DNA of 64,000 nucleotides, from the NCBI GenBank assembly GCA_963747535.1, contig CAVVFX010000022.1, positions 186,001 through 250,000 of the forward strand. Direction: 5' to 3'. How positions within the stretch are numbered: the stretch's first letter is position 1; each line of letters starts with the position of its first letter. Under the pieces are notes generated by a model, which was not told the DNA's origin, ran no database searches, and saw only the letters and a list, made by a program, of their open reading frames with translations. The stretch comes from CAVVFX01 sp963747535. GTDB lineage: Bacteria > Acidobacteriota > Terriglobia > Bryobacterales > Bryobacteraceae. Below are positions 49,118 to 57,985 of the stretch, in pieces. The position numbers were made by a program, and so were the translations under genes.

Positions 49118-50925
49118 CAACGCGCCTCCTGCGAAGCCTGCACGGCGCACCCTCCCGTGCCTCCTGTGCAGCTCTGGCTGCCCAGCGTTGAGTAGTAGAT
49201 CTGCAGTGTCCGCGGTGCCGCGGCGTTATTGATGATGATGCCACTCGTGCCGCCGGCTGCGGAGAATCCGGCGTTTACTGCGCTGGGAGGCTCGTTGGTG
49301 ACGTTGAAGTTATAGAGACACGCCCCAGTACACCCGGTTTGGTTGCCGCCGGCGGTCACGCTCAGGAAAATCCAGTCTGTAATGCCGTCGTCGATTTCGC
49401 TCACTGGAGAGCAGCCCGCCGCGCCGGAAGTCAGAGAGCCGACGTCGCTGGTCGCATCAAATGAGCTTGGTCCACTCTTGAAGTTAGACACCGGGATGTT
49501 CAACAACTTCGGCCCGACCCCACTGCCGCCGCTGTTCCCGCTGCCGCAGACATAAATATTCCCGCTCGATGGCGACGAGTAATAGGCGTTGTCAAACGTG
49601 CCGTCATGGATGATAGTCGACGACGTCGAGACTCCCAGCACGGATTCCGCGAGACCGGTGCTCGCCGTGAAGTTGACCGGAAACTGATAAACGCCATTGC
49701 ACACCTGACTCTTACCAGCGCTGCAGGGACTGTTGGGATTGCTCCCGTTCATATCCTGCCCGACAAAGACATACACGGTTTCCTGGGAGGAGTCGACCAG
49801 AGGACCGTCTACGATACCCGGGCCGACGCCCACCTGTAGCGACCTTACGAGGTTACCGCTACCGCCGCCGGCCGGCTCAGAATACAGAAAACCGCCCGAA
49901 TCGCCCACAAACAATTTTTGAGACGGGCCGCCATCAAATACCGGACTTGTCAGCTTGTTGCCCGAGATCGTTACAGGCCAACCACTCGAAGTCCCACCGC
50001 CGGTAATCTCGCCCGGCGGATTGGCGGAAGTGGAATTGAATACATGCTGGAACTTGTGGAGCACACCGCTGTCGTCACCGACATAAAGGAGGTCGTTGAA
50101 ATAATCGTAAAAGGGCGATGAGTTCGTGTCGTTGGGCGAACCATGCAAAGGGATCCTGGTCATGCAGGGAGCGGCGCAGTTGTAATAATTGGCCGGGGCT
50201 ACATTATTGGCGCCACTGCTCAGGCTTACGAGTGAGGAGTTGCCGGCCCATCTCAGGATCACCAGGCTGGCGACGTTGCTCGAATTGCTCTGAATGAATG
50301 CTACCTGGTCTCCTAATGATGACAGCGCCACCGACGTCACAATCTTGCTGCCGTCGTCGGCGCCGCTGCCCTGGGAGTAGGCCGTATTGTATTGCCAGTA
50401 GACCGAAGGATCGGTGCTCCCGGCGCAGCCGCTGTAGAGATTGTTGTAGGCAATGATGCTTGGCTGCGACGCGCCACCCGGAAGGCCCGTACTGAAAACT
50501 ACGAAGTCGCTGCTGCAACTGGCGTTTCCGGGGTAGAACGAATACACCGCGGGGTAATTGCCCGCGCCGAGCGAAGCAGTACTCCCCAGATCCTCGCTCC
50601 AGTCCCCTTGAATCCGCGAAAGAACCGGCTCACGGACCGGGGGATGAACCGGCAGTCTATTGCTTCTGATGTCGGATGAACTGACGCCGGCGTTTTGTGC
50701 TCGGGCTTTGCGATAGTACCGTTGGTGCCAATAACGCGGATCCCGCTCAAGCCCTAAAGCGTCGGATACGCTGGCTGGTTGGGAAAATACCAGGTGATGA
50801 TGGCTCCAATCGTGCGGTATCCCGACTCCGGTCGCGACCCCTGGCTGTTGTCCGAAGGACGGCGCTGTGGCGAGCGCAGCTAACGCGATGACACCGCACC
50901 GCAAAAATGCTTTATGATTCTTCAC
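49117..50925 (-). CDS. Secreted beta-propeller-like protein, paralogue 1 (602 aa)
   Basis: GTG start, signal peptide ending ...APSFGQ. The N-terminal motif DWSHHHLVFS and a basic DPRYWHQRYYRK segment recur in paralogues 2 and 3. The central body has repeated FYDYFNDLLYVGDDSGVLHK, KLFVGDSGGFLYSEPAGGG, IVDGPLVDSSQETVYVFVG and GNIYVCGSGNSG blocks, consistent with propeller blades. It ends SCTGGTGGCAVQASQ plus EAR, related to the tails of the other two. This is the shortest form, without the repeat insert. Role unknown; it is coupled to the S26 peptidase gene. Confidence 0.82.
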   Translation of the reverse strand: MKNHKAFLRCGVIALAALATAPSFGQQPGVATGVGIPHDWSHHHLVFSQPASVSDALGLERDPRYWHQRYYRKARAQNAGVSSSDIRSNRLPVHPPVREPVLSRIQGDWSEDLGSTASLGAGNYPAVYSFYPGNASCSSDFVVFSTGLPGGASQPSIIAYNNLYSGCAGSTDPSVYWQYNTAYSQGSGADDGSKIVTSVALSSLGDQVAFIQSNSSNVASLVILRWAGNSSLVSLSSGANNVAPANYYNCAAPCMTRIPLHGSPNDTNSSPFYDYFNDLLYVGDDSGVLHKFQHVFNSTSANPPGEITGGGTSSGWPVTISGNKLTSPVFDGGPSQKLFVGDSGGFLYSEPAGGGSGNLVRSLQVGVGPGIVDGPLVDSSQETVYVFVGQDMNGSNPNSPCSAGKSQVCNGVYQFPVNFTASTGLAESVLGVSTSSTIIHDGTFDNAYYSSPSSGNIYVCGSGNSGGSGVGPKLLNIPVSNFKSGPSSFDATSDVGSLTSGAAGCSPVSEIDDGITDWIFLSVTAGGNQTGCTGACLYNFNVTNEPPSAVNAGFSAAGGTSGIIINNAAAPRTLQIYYSTLGSQSCTGGTGGCAVQASQEAR

Positions 50926-51016
50926 AGTTCTAAGACACCCGTATGACTCATGTTTGTCCTCTTCTGGACCTTCAGAATATCGCCGGACACACGAAGAGAG
51001 TATGCTGTTTCTGGTG

Positions 51017-51107
51017 AGTTCGCGTAACCACTCTCTGACGGTCGTGGCTCGGAAGTTGTTGCCGAGCCGCGCGCGTAAGCAAGCGGTTCAGTACGCCAAT
51101 TTCGGAT
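51017..51107 (+). repeat. Dispersed ~95-bp intergenic repeat, copy C
   Basis: Same order of landmarks as copies A and B: GTTCGCGTAACCACTC, GACGGTCGTGGCTCGGAAG, GTAAGCAAGCGG and GTACGCCAATTTC. Here the stem is perfect: GGCTCGG / CCGAGCC around a 9-nt loop. It sits between paralogues 1 and 2, ending 12 bases from the stop codon of paralogue 2. Confidence 0.88.
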
Positions 51108-51118
51108 GCAGCCCCTCG

Positions 51119-53692
51119 CTATGGGTTCGACTGCGCGGCCTGCACACCATTGACGCTGGCCCCGGATGCGGCAGTGCAGTTGCTGCTCGTCGCGCCCGTA
51201 GCGCCCCCTGCGGTGCTGCCATTCAAATTCACGAAGTAAATCTGCGAGGCGCCCGCCGCGGCGCTGGAGTTATCGATTACGATCCCGCCGGTCGCCCAAC
51301 AACCTTTAGTTCCGGGAGCCGCAACGTTCAAGCCGGTTCCGGCCTGGGAGACCGCACTGGGATTGTTAATGTTATAGGACATAATGCAGCCGTTTCCGGC
51401 GGCGTTGGTACAACCGGGCTTAGCCCCCCGGTTGACGCTGAAAAACAGGTAGTCGGTGCCGCTGGTGGTTTCGGTTCCATTGCTGGCACACGCGCCGTTG
51501 CAGAACTCCGTAGCGGGAGACGGAAAGGGATATTCGGTGCTGTTGAGACCAGTAGCGACTTGATTGGATGCGCCTGTTAAGGCGCTGTGGCTGATCGGCA
51601 CCTGGTACAGGGTCGCTCCGCCCGCCGTACCGGTGTTGCCTACCACGTAAATGCTCCCGGTAGAGTCCGGCGAGGGCGGCGACGACTGAAAGTACACATT
51701 GTCGAAAGCGCCGGCGTAAAGATAATATCCGGTGCCGCCCAATCCCACCTCCACAACTCCGGGTGCGCACGACTGGCCTATCGGGCACACGTCGGTAAAG
51801 ATGCTGACGAACTCCCACACGGCATCGTAGCCTGGCCAGCTATAGCTGCCGTTGGTGGTCACAAAGACGTACTCCACTCCCTGCGGGCAATCGACCAGGG
51901 GAGCGTCGGCGATCGCCTGCCCAAGGCTGCCGGTGTTGCCATAAATGTTCCCGGACGTGGTTCCCCCATAGCCGCTGCCCACGGAGTAGAAGACGCCCCC
52001 CATATCGCCCACAAAGATGAAGCCGGCCTGGAAGCCGGTTTCGGAGTCATAGACAGGGGACGAGATTTTGTTCGACCCCAGGTGCACGGGCCACGGACTG
52101 GTCTTATTCTCGGACGGGGTTCCGTTAAAGACGCCGAAGAACTGGTGGAGATTGCCGCTGTCGTCGCCAACATAGAGAGCGTCGCGCAGGTAATCGTAAA
52201 ACGGCGCGGAGAAGGTGTCGTTCGCGCTCAGGCTGAGGGCATAAAAGCATGGAGCCGTGCAACTGCGATAGGCGGAGGCCGATGCCTGGGCAGTCAGCGT
52301 GACGGGCGCGGAGATGGACCCGCCCGACGACGGCTTGAGCAAAACCAGGCTCGCGGTGGTGCCGGTGACCTGCATGAATGCGATCTGGGAGCCGTCCGCG
52401 GAGAGGGTGGGAGAGGTGGTAACGACGCCGCCCGTGTTATAGGCCCAGGAGACAGCGGGGACAGTGCCAGTGCAAGTGCCGGTATAAAGATTGGCATAGG
52501 AGACGAGATTGGCCGCGTTTGACGCGCCGGGGGCGCCTGTCGGGTAGACGACGAAATCGGCGCAACTGGCGCTGGTAGTGCTGAAGGAAAACTTGGCCGG
52601 GAAGGCGTTCGGTTGCACCCCCGACCCGCCGCCACTGAGGTACGCGCTGGAAGGAGTGAATGCGGAGAGGCTGTTTGCCGTGACCTCATAGCTGTTGCCA
52701 TTCACTCCGGTGGTCTTAGCGGTGAAGGTCACGTCGCCCGAAGCAGGCGTGTTCGCGGCGGCCGTGAGGATCGCGCTGACTGTGGCGTTGGCGTTCACGA
52801 CCGTCGCAATATTGGTGGCAACTTGCGACGAGGAAACATACGTGGCACCCGACCAGTAAGCGAAGGTCGTGCCCGAGGTCGCGCCGTTCGAGCCCGCCGT
52901 AGAGCTGAATGTGCTGAAATTCGTGGTCCCGCTGTCTGAGAAGGTGAACCCCGCTGAGCCCGGAGTCGTAGCCGTCAGGCTGACTGTAGAGGTACTCTGG
53001 CTCGCGGTGACTGCGCCGTTAGCCGTCGTGATTGAAGTGGCGCACCGGTAATTGGTGCTCCCTTGGGTTCCCGTGAACGTTATCGCCTGATACAGGCTGG
53101 TGGCGCCCGTGGTGCTGGCAGCCGAGTAAACCTGACAACCCGTGGCGGGAGCGGTGGTGATGTTCGAGGTTTCAAAAGTGTAGACTACGCTGCCGATGGT
53201 GACGGACGAGGCATTCGTGGGCTTAGTGGAGCTGAACTTGATGGTTGCCGTTTCCGCAGTCGGGGGGCTTGCGGTGAAGGTGACGCCATCGATGGTCAGC
53301 GTTGAACCGCTGCCGATGCTCGATGAACTGAGCGTGCCGATGACGCCGGTGAGGTTCGCCGCAACGCCGGCCGAGGTGATGGCTTCGGTCCAATCCTTGG
53401 TTATGGGATACCCTCCGGTTCGGGCCTGCTGGGTTTGAGCGAGGTTGCGCCTCTTCAGCTCCATCTGGTAGCGCGGGTCGTTGACGATGTTGTTCCACCT
53501 GGCGAGGGTGCCGTTCTTCATGGCGTTAGCGAGGGTGCCGGGGCTGGAGTAGACGAGGCGGTGGAAGCTCCAGTCGTCTACTACGCCGGCGGGCCTGCTT
53601 TGGGCGGCGGAAGGGGCTGCGAGCAAAAGGGCGAGGGCCGTTGCCGACAGAGCTGCCGAGATGGGAGCGCTTGGGTTTTTGCGCAACTTCAT
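51119..53692 (-). CDS. Secreted beta-propeller-like protein, paralogue 2 (857 aa)
   Basis: Ribosome site GGGAG, signal peptide ending ...APSAAQ. N-terminal motif DWSFHRLVYS and DPRYQMELKRR. Residues ~115-370 are a Ser/Thr/Gly-rich insert absent from paralogue 1 (SSSSIGSGSTLTIDGVTF, TSATN-like repeats, TSTVSLTATTPGSAGFTF). The C-terminal body matches paralogue 1: FYDYLRDALYVGDDSGNLHQ, GFIFVGDMGGVFYSVGSGYG, IADAPLVDCPQGVEYVFVTT. The tail NCTAASGASVNGVQAAQ then SNP is shared with paralogue 3. Function unknown. Confidence 0.82.
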   Translation of the reverse strand: MKLRKNPSAPISAALSATALALLLAAPSAAQSRPAGVVDDWSFHRLVYSSPGTLANAMKNGTLARWNNIVNDPRYQMELKRRNLAQTQQARTGGYPITKDWTEAITSAGVAANLTGVIGTLSSSSIGSGSTLTIDGVTFTASPPTAETATIKFSSTKPTNASSVTIGSVVYTFETSNITTAPATGCQVYSAASTTGATSLYQAITFTGTQGSTNYRCATSITTANGAVTASQSTSTVSLTATTPGSAGFTFSDSGTTNFSTFSSTAGSNGATSGTTFAYWSGATYVSSSQVATNIATVVNANATVSAILTAAANTPASGDVTFTAKTTGVNGNSYEVTANSLSAFTPSSAYLSGGGSGVQPNAFPAKFSFSTTSASCADFVVYPTGAPGASNAANLVSYANLYTGTCTGTVPAVSWAYNTGGVVTTSPTLSADGSQIAFMQVTGTTASLVLLKPSSGGSISAPVTLTAQASASAYRSCTAPCFYALSLSANDTFSAPFYDYLRDALYVGDDSGNLHQFFGVFNGTPSENKTSPWPVHLGSNKISSPVYDSETGFQAGFIFVGDMGGVFYSVGSGYGGTTSGNIYGNTGSLGQAIADAPLVDCPQGVEYVFVTTNGSYSWPGYDAVWEFVSIFTDVCPIGQSCAPGVVEVGLGGTGYYLYAGAFDNVYFQSSPPSPDSTGSIYVVGNTGTAGGATLYQVPISHSALTGASNQVATGLNSTEYPFPSPATEFCNGACASNGTETTSGTDYLFFSVNRGAKPGCTNAAGNGCIMSYNINNPSAVSQAGTGLNVAAPGTKGCWATGGIVIDNSSAAAGASQIYFVNLNGSTAGGATGATSSNCTAASGASVNGVQAAQSNP

Positions 53693-54119
53693 GAAAAGAG
53701 CTCCCGGAGGCGGCGAGCGAGATGCACCTGAGCGTCAATATTCCACCGGCGTAGACGGAAGGTAGTCGCCTGACGAAGCCGTCGTAGTGCATCTCACGGC
53801 GTATGGAGAGTGGTGTGTTTGCTCGACGGTGACCATCGCAGCGAGTCAGACTACGAGGTCTTCCTGTTGCTATGGCAGGGCCCCTGGGTGGTTTGCACCT
53901 TGCCGCATGTCAGCGCTTGAGTTTCAAAAACGCGCTCGTGACGAAAGGCGGGTTTCTGGTAGGGCCTCCTTGGGAGAACCGAGCGCTACTTTAGGCCCGT
54001 CCGATGTAGTTTTCATCTATTACGATTCCTCATTGTCGTGCCGCCGGTTGATATCATTACACCTTGTTCGCTGTCTCGCGGTGCCGTAGTCACCCTAGCC
54101 GCAAGTCGACAAGCCCTGC
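53693..54119. other. Intergenic region upstream of paralogue 2
   Basis: 427 bases between the end of the paralogue 3 locus and the start of paralogue 2. No gene is convincing on either strand. It presumably holds the promoter and a long leader for paralogue 2. Confidence 0.5.
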
Positions 54120-54209
54120 CTACGGGTTCGATTGCGCCGCCTGCACAGCGTTAATAATAAGGTCCGAAGCACCGGAGGTGCAGGTCTGCTCGTCTGCGCT
54201 GAAGTTGGG

Positions 54210-57200
54210 TTACCCCGCGCCATCTAAATTGACGAAGTAGAGCTGGGAGGCGCCGGCCAAAGTTCCCGACAACACGCTGTTGTCGATCGAAATTCCCCCC
54301 GTCGCCCAACAGCCGTTGGTAGCTGGAGTAGTTACGTTTAGGCCGGTCCCGGCGAGGGCTACCGCAGTGGGGGTGCTGACGTTATAGGACAGAACGCAGC
54401 CGTTTCCGGCAGTGTTGGTACACCCAGACGGGGTCCCACGGTTGACGCTGAAGAAAACATAGTCCGTACCGCTGGTGGTCCCTTCGACAGTCGCGGTGCC
54501 GGCTGTCGTATGAGCGGTCGGATTCGCCGACATAGTGACCACCGTGCCGCTAGTGTAGCCAGTGATTGTTGCCCCACTGGCGATATCCGTTCCAGAGATC
54601 CCCGCACCCACGTCGGCCGAAGTAAATCCCCCGCTTGTGCAGGTCAGCGTCTTGGAACCAGTGGTCGTAGTGCAGCCGCTAACAGAGACTGGTGCGAGCG
54701 CCGGACAAGCGCTCAAACCATTGTTGCAGAACTCCGTGACAGGAGACGGCCAGGGAAGGGTGGGGCTGGTCCCGCCGGTGAGACCCGTAACTACGGTAGT
54801 GGATACCCCGTTAAGAAAATAGCCGGAGAGACCCACCTGGTATAGCGCGGCTCCCGTCGTCACGCCGGTGTTCCCTACTACGTAGATGTTCCCGGTACCA
54901 TTCGAGGACTCGTAGTACACATTATCGAAGGTGCCGGAATAGAGATAGTCTCCGGTGGCGCCAGTTCCTACCCCAACAATGCCCGGGGAAGTAGGGAAAA
55001 ATTGCAACCCGTAGCCATATACAGAGTTGGCGGAGGCGCTGTTGACAAATACCAACATATAGTTTGCGCTGCCATCAATCAGGGGAGCGTCGGCAATCTG
55101 ACCTCCGGCGATAGGTGTCGCTGTGCCGAATACGGCGCCTGTTGATGCCGTCACGCTGTGAAGCGCCCCTCCCACATCACCAACGAGAATCTGTCCCCCG
55201 TTGCCCGGCACCACCACGTAAACCGGGGAGGCGAGCTTACTCGAGCCCAGGCTCACAGGCCAGGGACTGCCCGTCGCGACAGGGTTTCCATTGAAGACCC
55301 CTGTGAACTGGTGGAGGACGCCGCTATCGTCGCCCACATAAAGCGTATCGTCTTGGTAGTCGTAGAACGGCGATGAGAACGTATCGCTTGCGCCAAGGTT
55401 GAAGGTGGTGTAGCACGGTGCCGTGCAGGTATTGTAGGTGCCTGCCGCTACAGAAGTAGGCGTAGTCGGCGAAGCGAGCGTCCCGCCGGTGCTCGGCGTG
55501 AGGAGGACTAACTGTGCCGCCGTGCCGCTGGACTGAATAAACGCCACCTGCGTGCCGTCTAAGGAAAGAACTGGAGATGTCGTGACTGCGTATCCCGTGC
55601 CTGTGTTATATGCCCAAAGAACCGTCGGGGCGCTGGTACATCCGGTCGTGTAAAGGTGATCGTAGGCGATAATGTTTGCCGCGCTTGCCCCGCCCGCGGT
55701 GCCGACCGGGTAAACGGCATAGTCCGAGCAGGTGGCGGTGGTGGTGCTAAACGAAAACTTGGCGGGGTAGGCGTTCGGCTGCACCGCGGCGCCATTGCCG
55801 CCGCTGAGGGTCCCGCCGGTGAAGGCCGTAAAACTACCATTCGGCGTGGCTGAATAGCTGTTTCCGCCCGTCCCGGCAACCTTGGCGGTAATGGTCAGGT
55901 TGCCGCCGCTCGGCGAGTTGGGCGCGGCGGAAAGTACGGCGGAGACCGTGGTGTTGGCGTTGAGTGCCGTCGCAATGTTGGTGGCCAACTGCGACGCGCT
56001 AACGTAGGTGCTGCCCGACCAGTAAGCAAACGTCGGTGGGCTTGACGTGCCAGAGGTCGTTCCGTTAAATCCGCCGGTGTTCGAGCCCCACGAAACTTTC
56101 GTATCGGTACCGCCGAACGCGAGCGTGGCGCCGGAGCCGACCGCAGTAGTGGCAACTGTCACCGTGTTCGTGCTCGCGGAACTAGTGAATCCAGAGCAGC
56201 CAGTCAGCGCGGTATTGATGTAACCCGCGAGCGTCGTGGCGTTACCGGAGTTCCGGAACGTAGAGCACGCGGTAAGGGTGCCATCGGTCCCGGCTTCGAG
56301 CGTGCCGCTGTGGGCCCAAGTCAGGCCGGCTGTCGGGTTGTTAGCGGTGACGCTGACCGCCGTACCTGGAGCATCCGCAGTGATGGTGGCGGTAGTTGAT
56401 GAAGGAGCGGTGAGCACCTGGAAACCGATCTGAGGATAAGAAGAGTGGCAGGACACAATCGCGTTGTAAAAGTCGGTTGCCTGCTGCGCAGCCGCGCTTG
56501 CCGTGGCGATAAAGGTGCCGGTCGTGGACGAAGTGCAACCATCGGTCCCCGTAACGCCACCTGAGAAGGCGGTCACGAAATTCGAACCGCTGTTGCTGAA
56601 AGAGCCCGTCAGGGTGGTTGAGTTCCCCGCAGCGCCGACAGCGGTCGCGGTCAGAGGGATGTTGCTGCCAGTAATTGTGCCGACTGTCACTGCAGTGTTG
56701 GCGTTCACCCCCGTTGCACATATATAGGTACTCCCGGAGCCGGAGCCGCCGGTCAAGATCGCACTACGAAGGTTGGTGCGGCTCGTGCTGGTATTGCTGA
56801 TTTCGACGTTACAGTTGTTCCCCGTCGGCGTAGTGAGCGTACCGGATCGGTAGGTATAAGTGATGCTGCCGACTACGACGTTGTCGCCGGCAGTCGGAGT
56901 TGCACCAATGGTGATCGAGCCTGTCGCCGCCGTGGCTACGGCTGGGGTGAGGGACAGCGTGTTGGTGGGTCCGCCGGAGCCAGTCGCGTAGGCGATGGTC
57001 GTGGTTCCGGAGAACGCTGTCGCAGTGAACGTCGCCACTTCGGTCGCGGCGGCTCCGCTGACGGTGACCGTCACGAGCGTTCCGGCGTTTACAGTAATGG
57101 TCTGCCCGGTCAGCGCGGGGCCGGCGTTGACGGTCCCGATGGCCTGCAGGGCCGTCGGGGGGCTCGCGTCGAAGGCCACACCGTCGACCGTTAGAATCGA

Positions 57201-57665
57201 GCTGCCGCTGATGTTGGAGGAACTGAGAGTCGCGATGGTGCCAGTCAGGCTAGCCGGGGTACCGCTCAGCAGGGTCTGGCTCCAGTCTTTTTTGATGGTC
57301 TTCTTTCCCGGAGGGCTCGGCGGCGTTGCGGACGCCGCGCTAAGCGGTGCGAAGGAGGCCGCCGATCGCGCGGACTCCTGGATCTTGTAACGCGGATCGC
57401 TTGTGATCCTTAACCATTTGTCGGCTGTTCCCTTCTGCAGCGCATCCTGGTACGTGCCGGGGTTGGAGAAAATAAGGTGGTGGTGGCTCCAGTCTTGCCC
57501 AAAGCCCGTCTTTGTCTGAGCCTCTAGCGGAACGCCCGCCGTAGTCTGCGCCGGGAGCGTGCCGGCCACAAACGTCGTTGCGGCCAAAACTGCCAGCGCC
57601 GCGTTTACGTGCACCCTACCGAGTCTCGTCGCTGCCCGCAGGTTTGAGAGAATTCTAAATTCCAT
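54210..57665 (-). CDS. Secreted beta-propeller-like protein, paralogue 3 (1151 aa), with early stop
   Basis: ATG 57665 has GGAGGA upstream and a signal peptide ending ...AGTLPAQ. N-terminal DWSHHHLIFS and DPRYKIQESAR match the paralogues. The insert is about twice that of paralogue 2 (residues ~150-650; e.g. SGSTYICATGVNANTAVTVG and TATITADAPGTAVSVTANNP). There is one more insertion near the C-terminus (TCTSGGFTSADVGAGISGTD). The body carries FYDYQDDTLYVGDDSGVLHQ. TAA at 54212-54210 ends it at FVNLDGAG. The same frame then continues to TAG at 54122-54120 with TCTSGASDLIINAVQAAQ plus SNP, so the tail has been lost by nonsense mutation or sequence error. Confidence 0.8.
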   Translation of the reverse strand: MEFRILSNLRAATRLGRVHVNAALAVLAATTFVAGTLPAQTTAGVPLEAQTKTGFGQDWSHHHLIFSNPGTYQDALQKGTADKWLRITSDPRYKIQESARSAASFAPLSAASATPPSPPGKKTIKKDWSQTLLSGTPASLTGTIATLSSSNISGSSILTVDGVAFDASPPTALQAIGTVNAGPALTGQTITVNAGTLVTVTVSGAAATEVATFTATAFSGTTTIAYATGSGGPTNTLSLTPAVATAATGSITIGATPTAGDNVVVGSITYTYRSGTLTTPTGNNCNVEISNTSTSRTNLRSAILTGGSGSGSTYICATGVNANTAVTVGTITGSNIPLTATAVGAAGNSTTLTGSFSNSGSNFVTAFSGGVTGTDGCTSSTTGTFIATASAAAQQATDFYNAIVSCHSSYPQIGFQVLTAPSSTTATITADAPGTAVSVTANNPTAGLTWAHSGTLEAGTDGTLTACSTFRNSGNATTLAGYINTALTGCSGFTSSASTNTVTVATTAVGSGATLAFGGTDTKVSWGSNTGGFNGTTSGTSSPPTFAYWSGSTYVSASQLATNIATALNANTTVSAVLSAAPNSPSGGNLTITAKVAGTGGNSYSATPNGSFTAFTGGTLSGGNGAAVQPNAYPAKFSFSTTTATCSDYAVYPVGTAGGASAANIIAYDHLYTTGCTSAPTVLWAYNTGTGYAVTTSPVLSLDGTQVAFIQSSGTAAQLVLLTPSTGGTLASPTTPTSVAAGTYNTCTAPCYTTFNLGASDTFSSPFYDYQDDTLYVGDDSGVLHQFTGVFNGNPVATGSPWPVSLGSSKLASPVYVVVPGNGGQILVGDVGGALHSVTASTGAVFGTATPIAGGQIADAPLIDGSANYMLVFVNSASANSVYGYGLQFFPTSPGIVGVGTGATGDYLYSGTFDNVYYESSNGTGNIYVVGNTGVTTGAALYQVGLSGYFLNGVSTTVVTGLTGGTSPTLPWPSPVTEFCNNGLSACPALAPVSVSGCTTTTGSKTLTCTSGGFTSADVGAGISGTDIASGATITGYTSGTVVTMSANPTAHTTAGTATVEGTTSGTDYVFFSVNRGTPSGCTNTAGNGCVLSYNVSTPTAVALAGTGLNVTTPATNGCWATGGISIDNSVLSGTLAGASQLYFVNLDGAG

Positions 57666-57985
57666 ACGACCTAATTTCCTCCGTCGAAAAATGCTGACAA
57701 TGCTGCCAGGGGACACCTGGCTATAGATCCACGAACCGAAATCGCGCTTAACCGCGCTTAACAGAGAGGGAAGGTCGAAGCGCCGTCCGTCTCCACGCGA
57801 TCCGCCCTTATCACTGAACTCGATTTTCCTTGAAAATGGACTCATGAATACACTACTAACCGTTTACTCTAATTGCAGAAGTCTAACACACGCGGTCACA
57901 GCACCCAATATGTTCTCTAGTACCAAAATTCCCCAATATTTAAGGCGCTTCGCTGCAGTACTAGTCCTTATGGAACCAGGCTCGT

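Noticed and set aside
53693..54119. Possible riboswitch (cyclic-di-GMP or cobalamin type) upstream of paralogue 2
   Set aside because: Some GC-rich pairing and a GGTGCAAACC stretch are present, but the conserved receptor and loop sequences of known classes could not be found.
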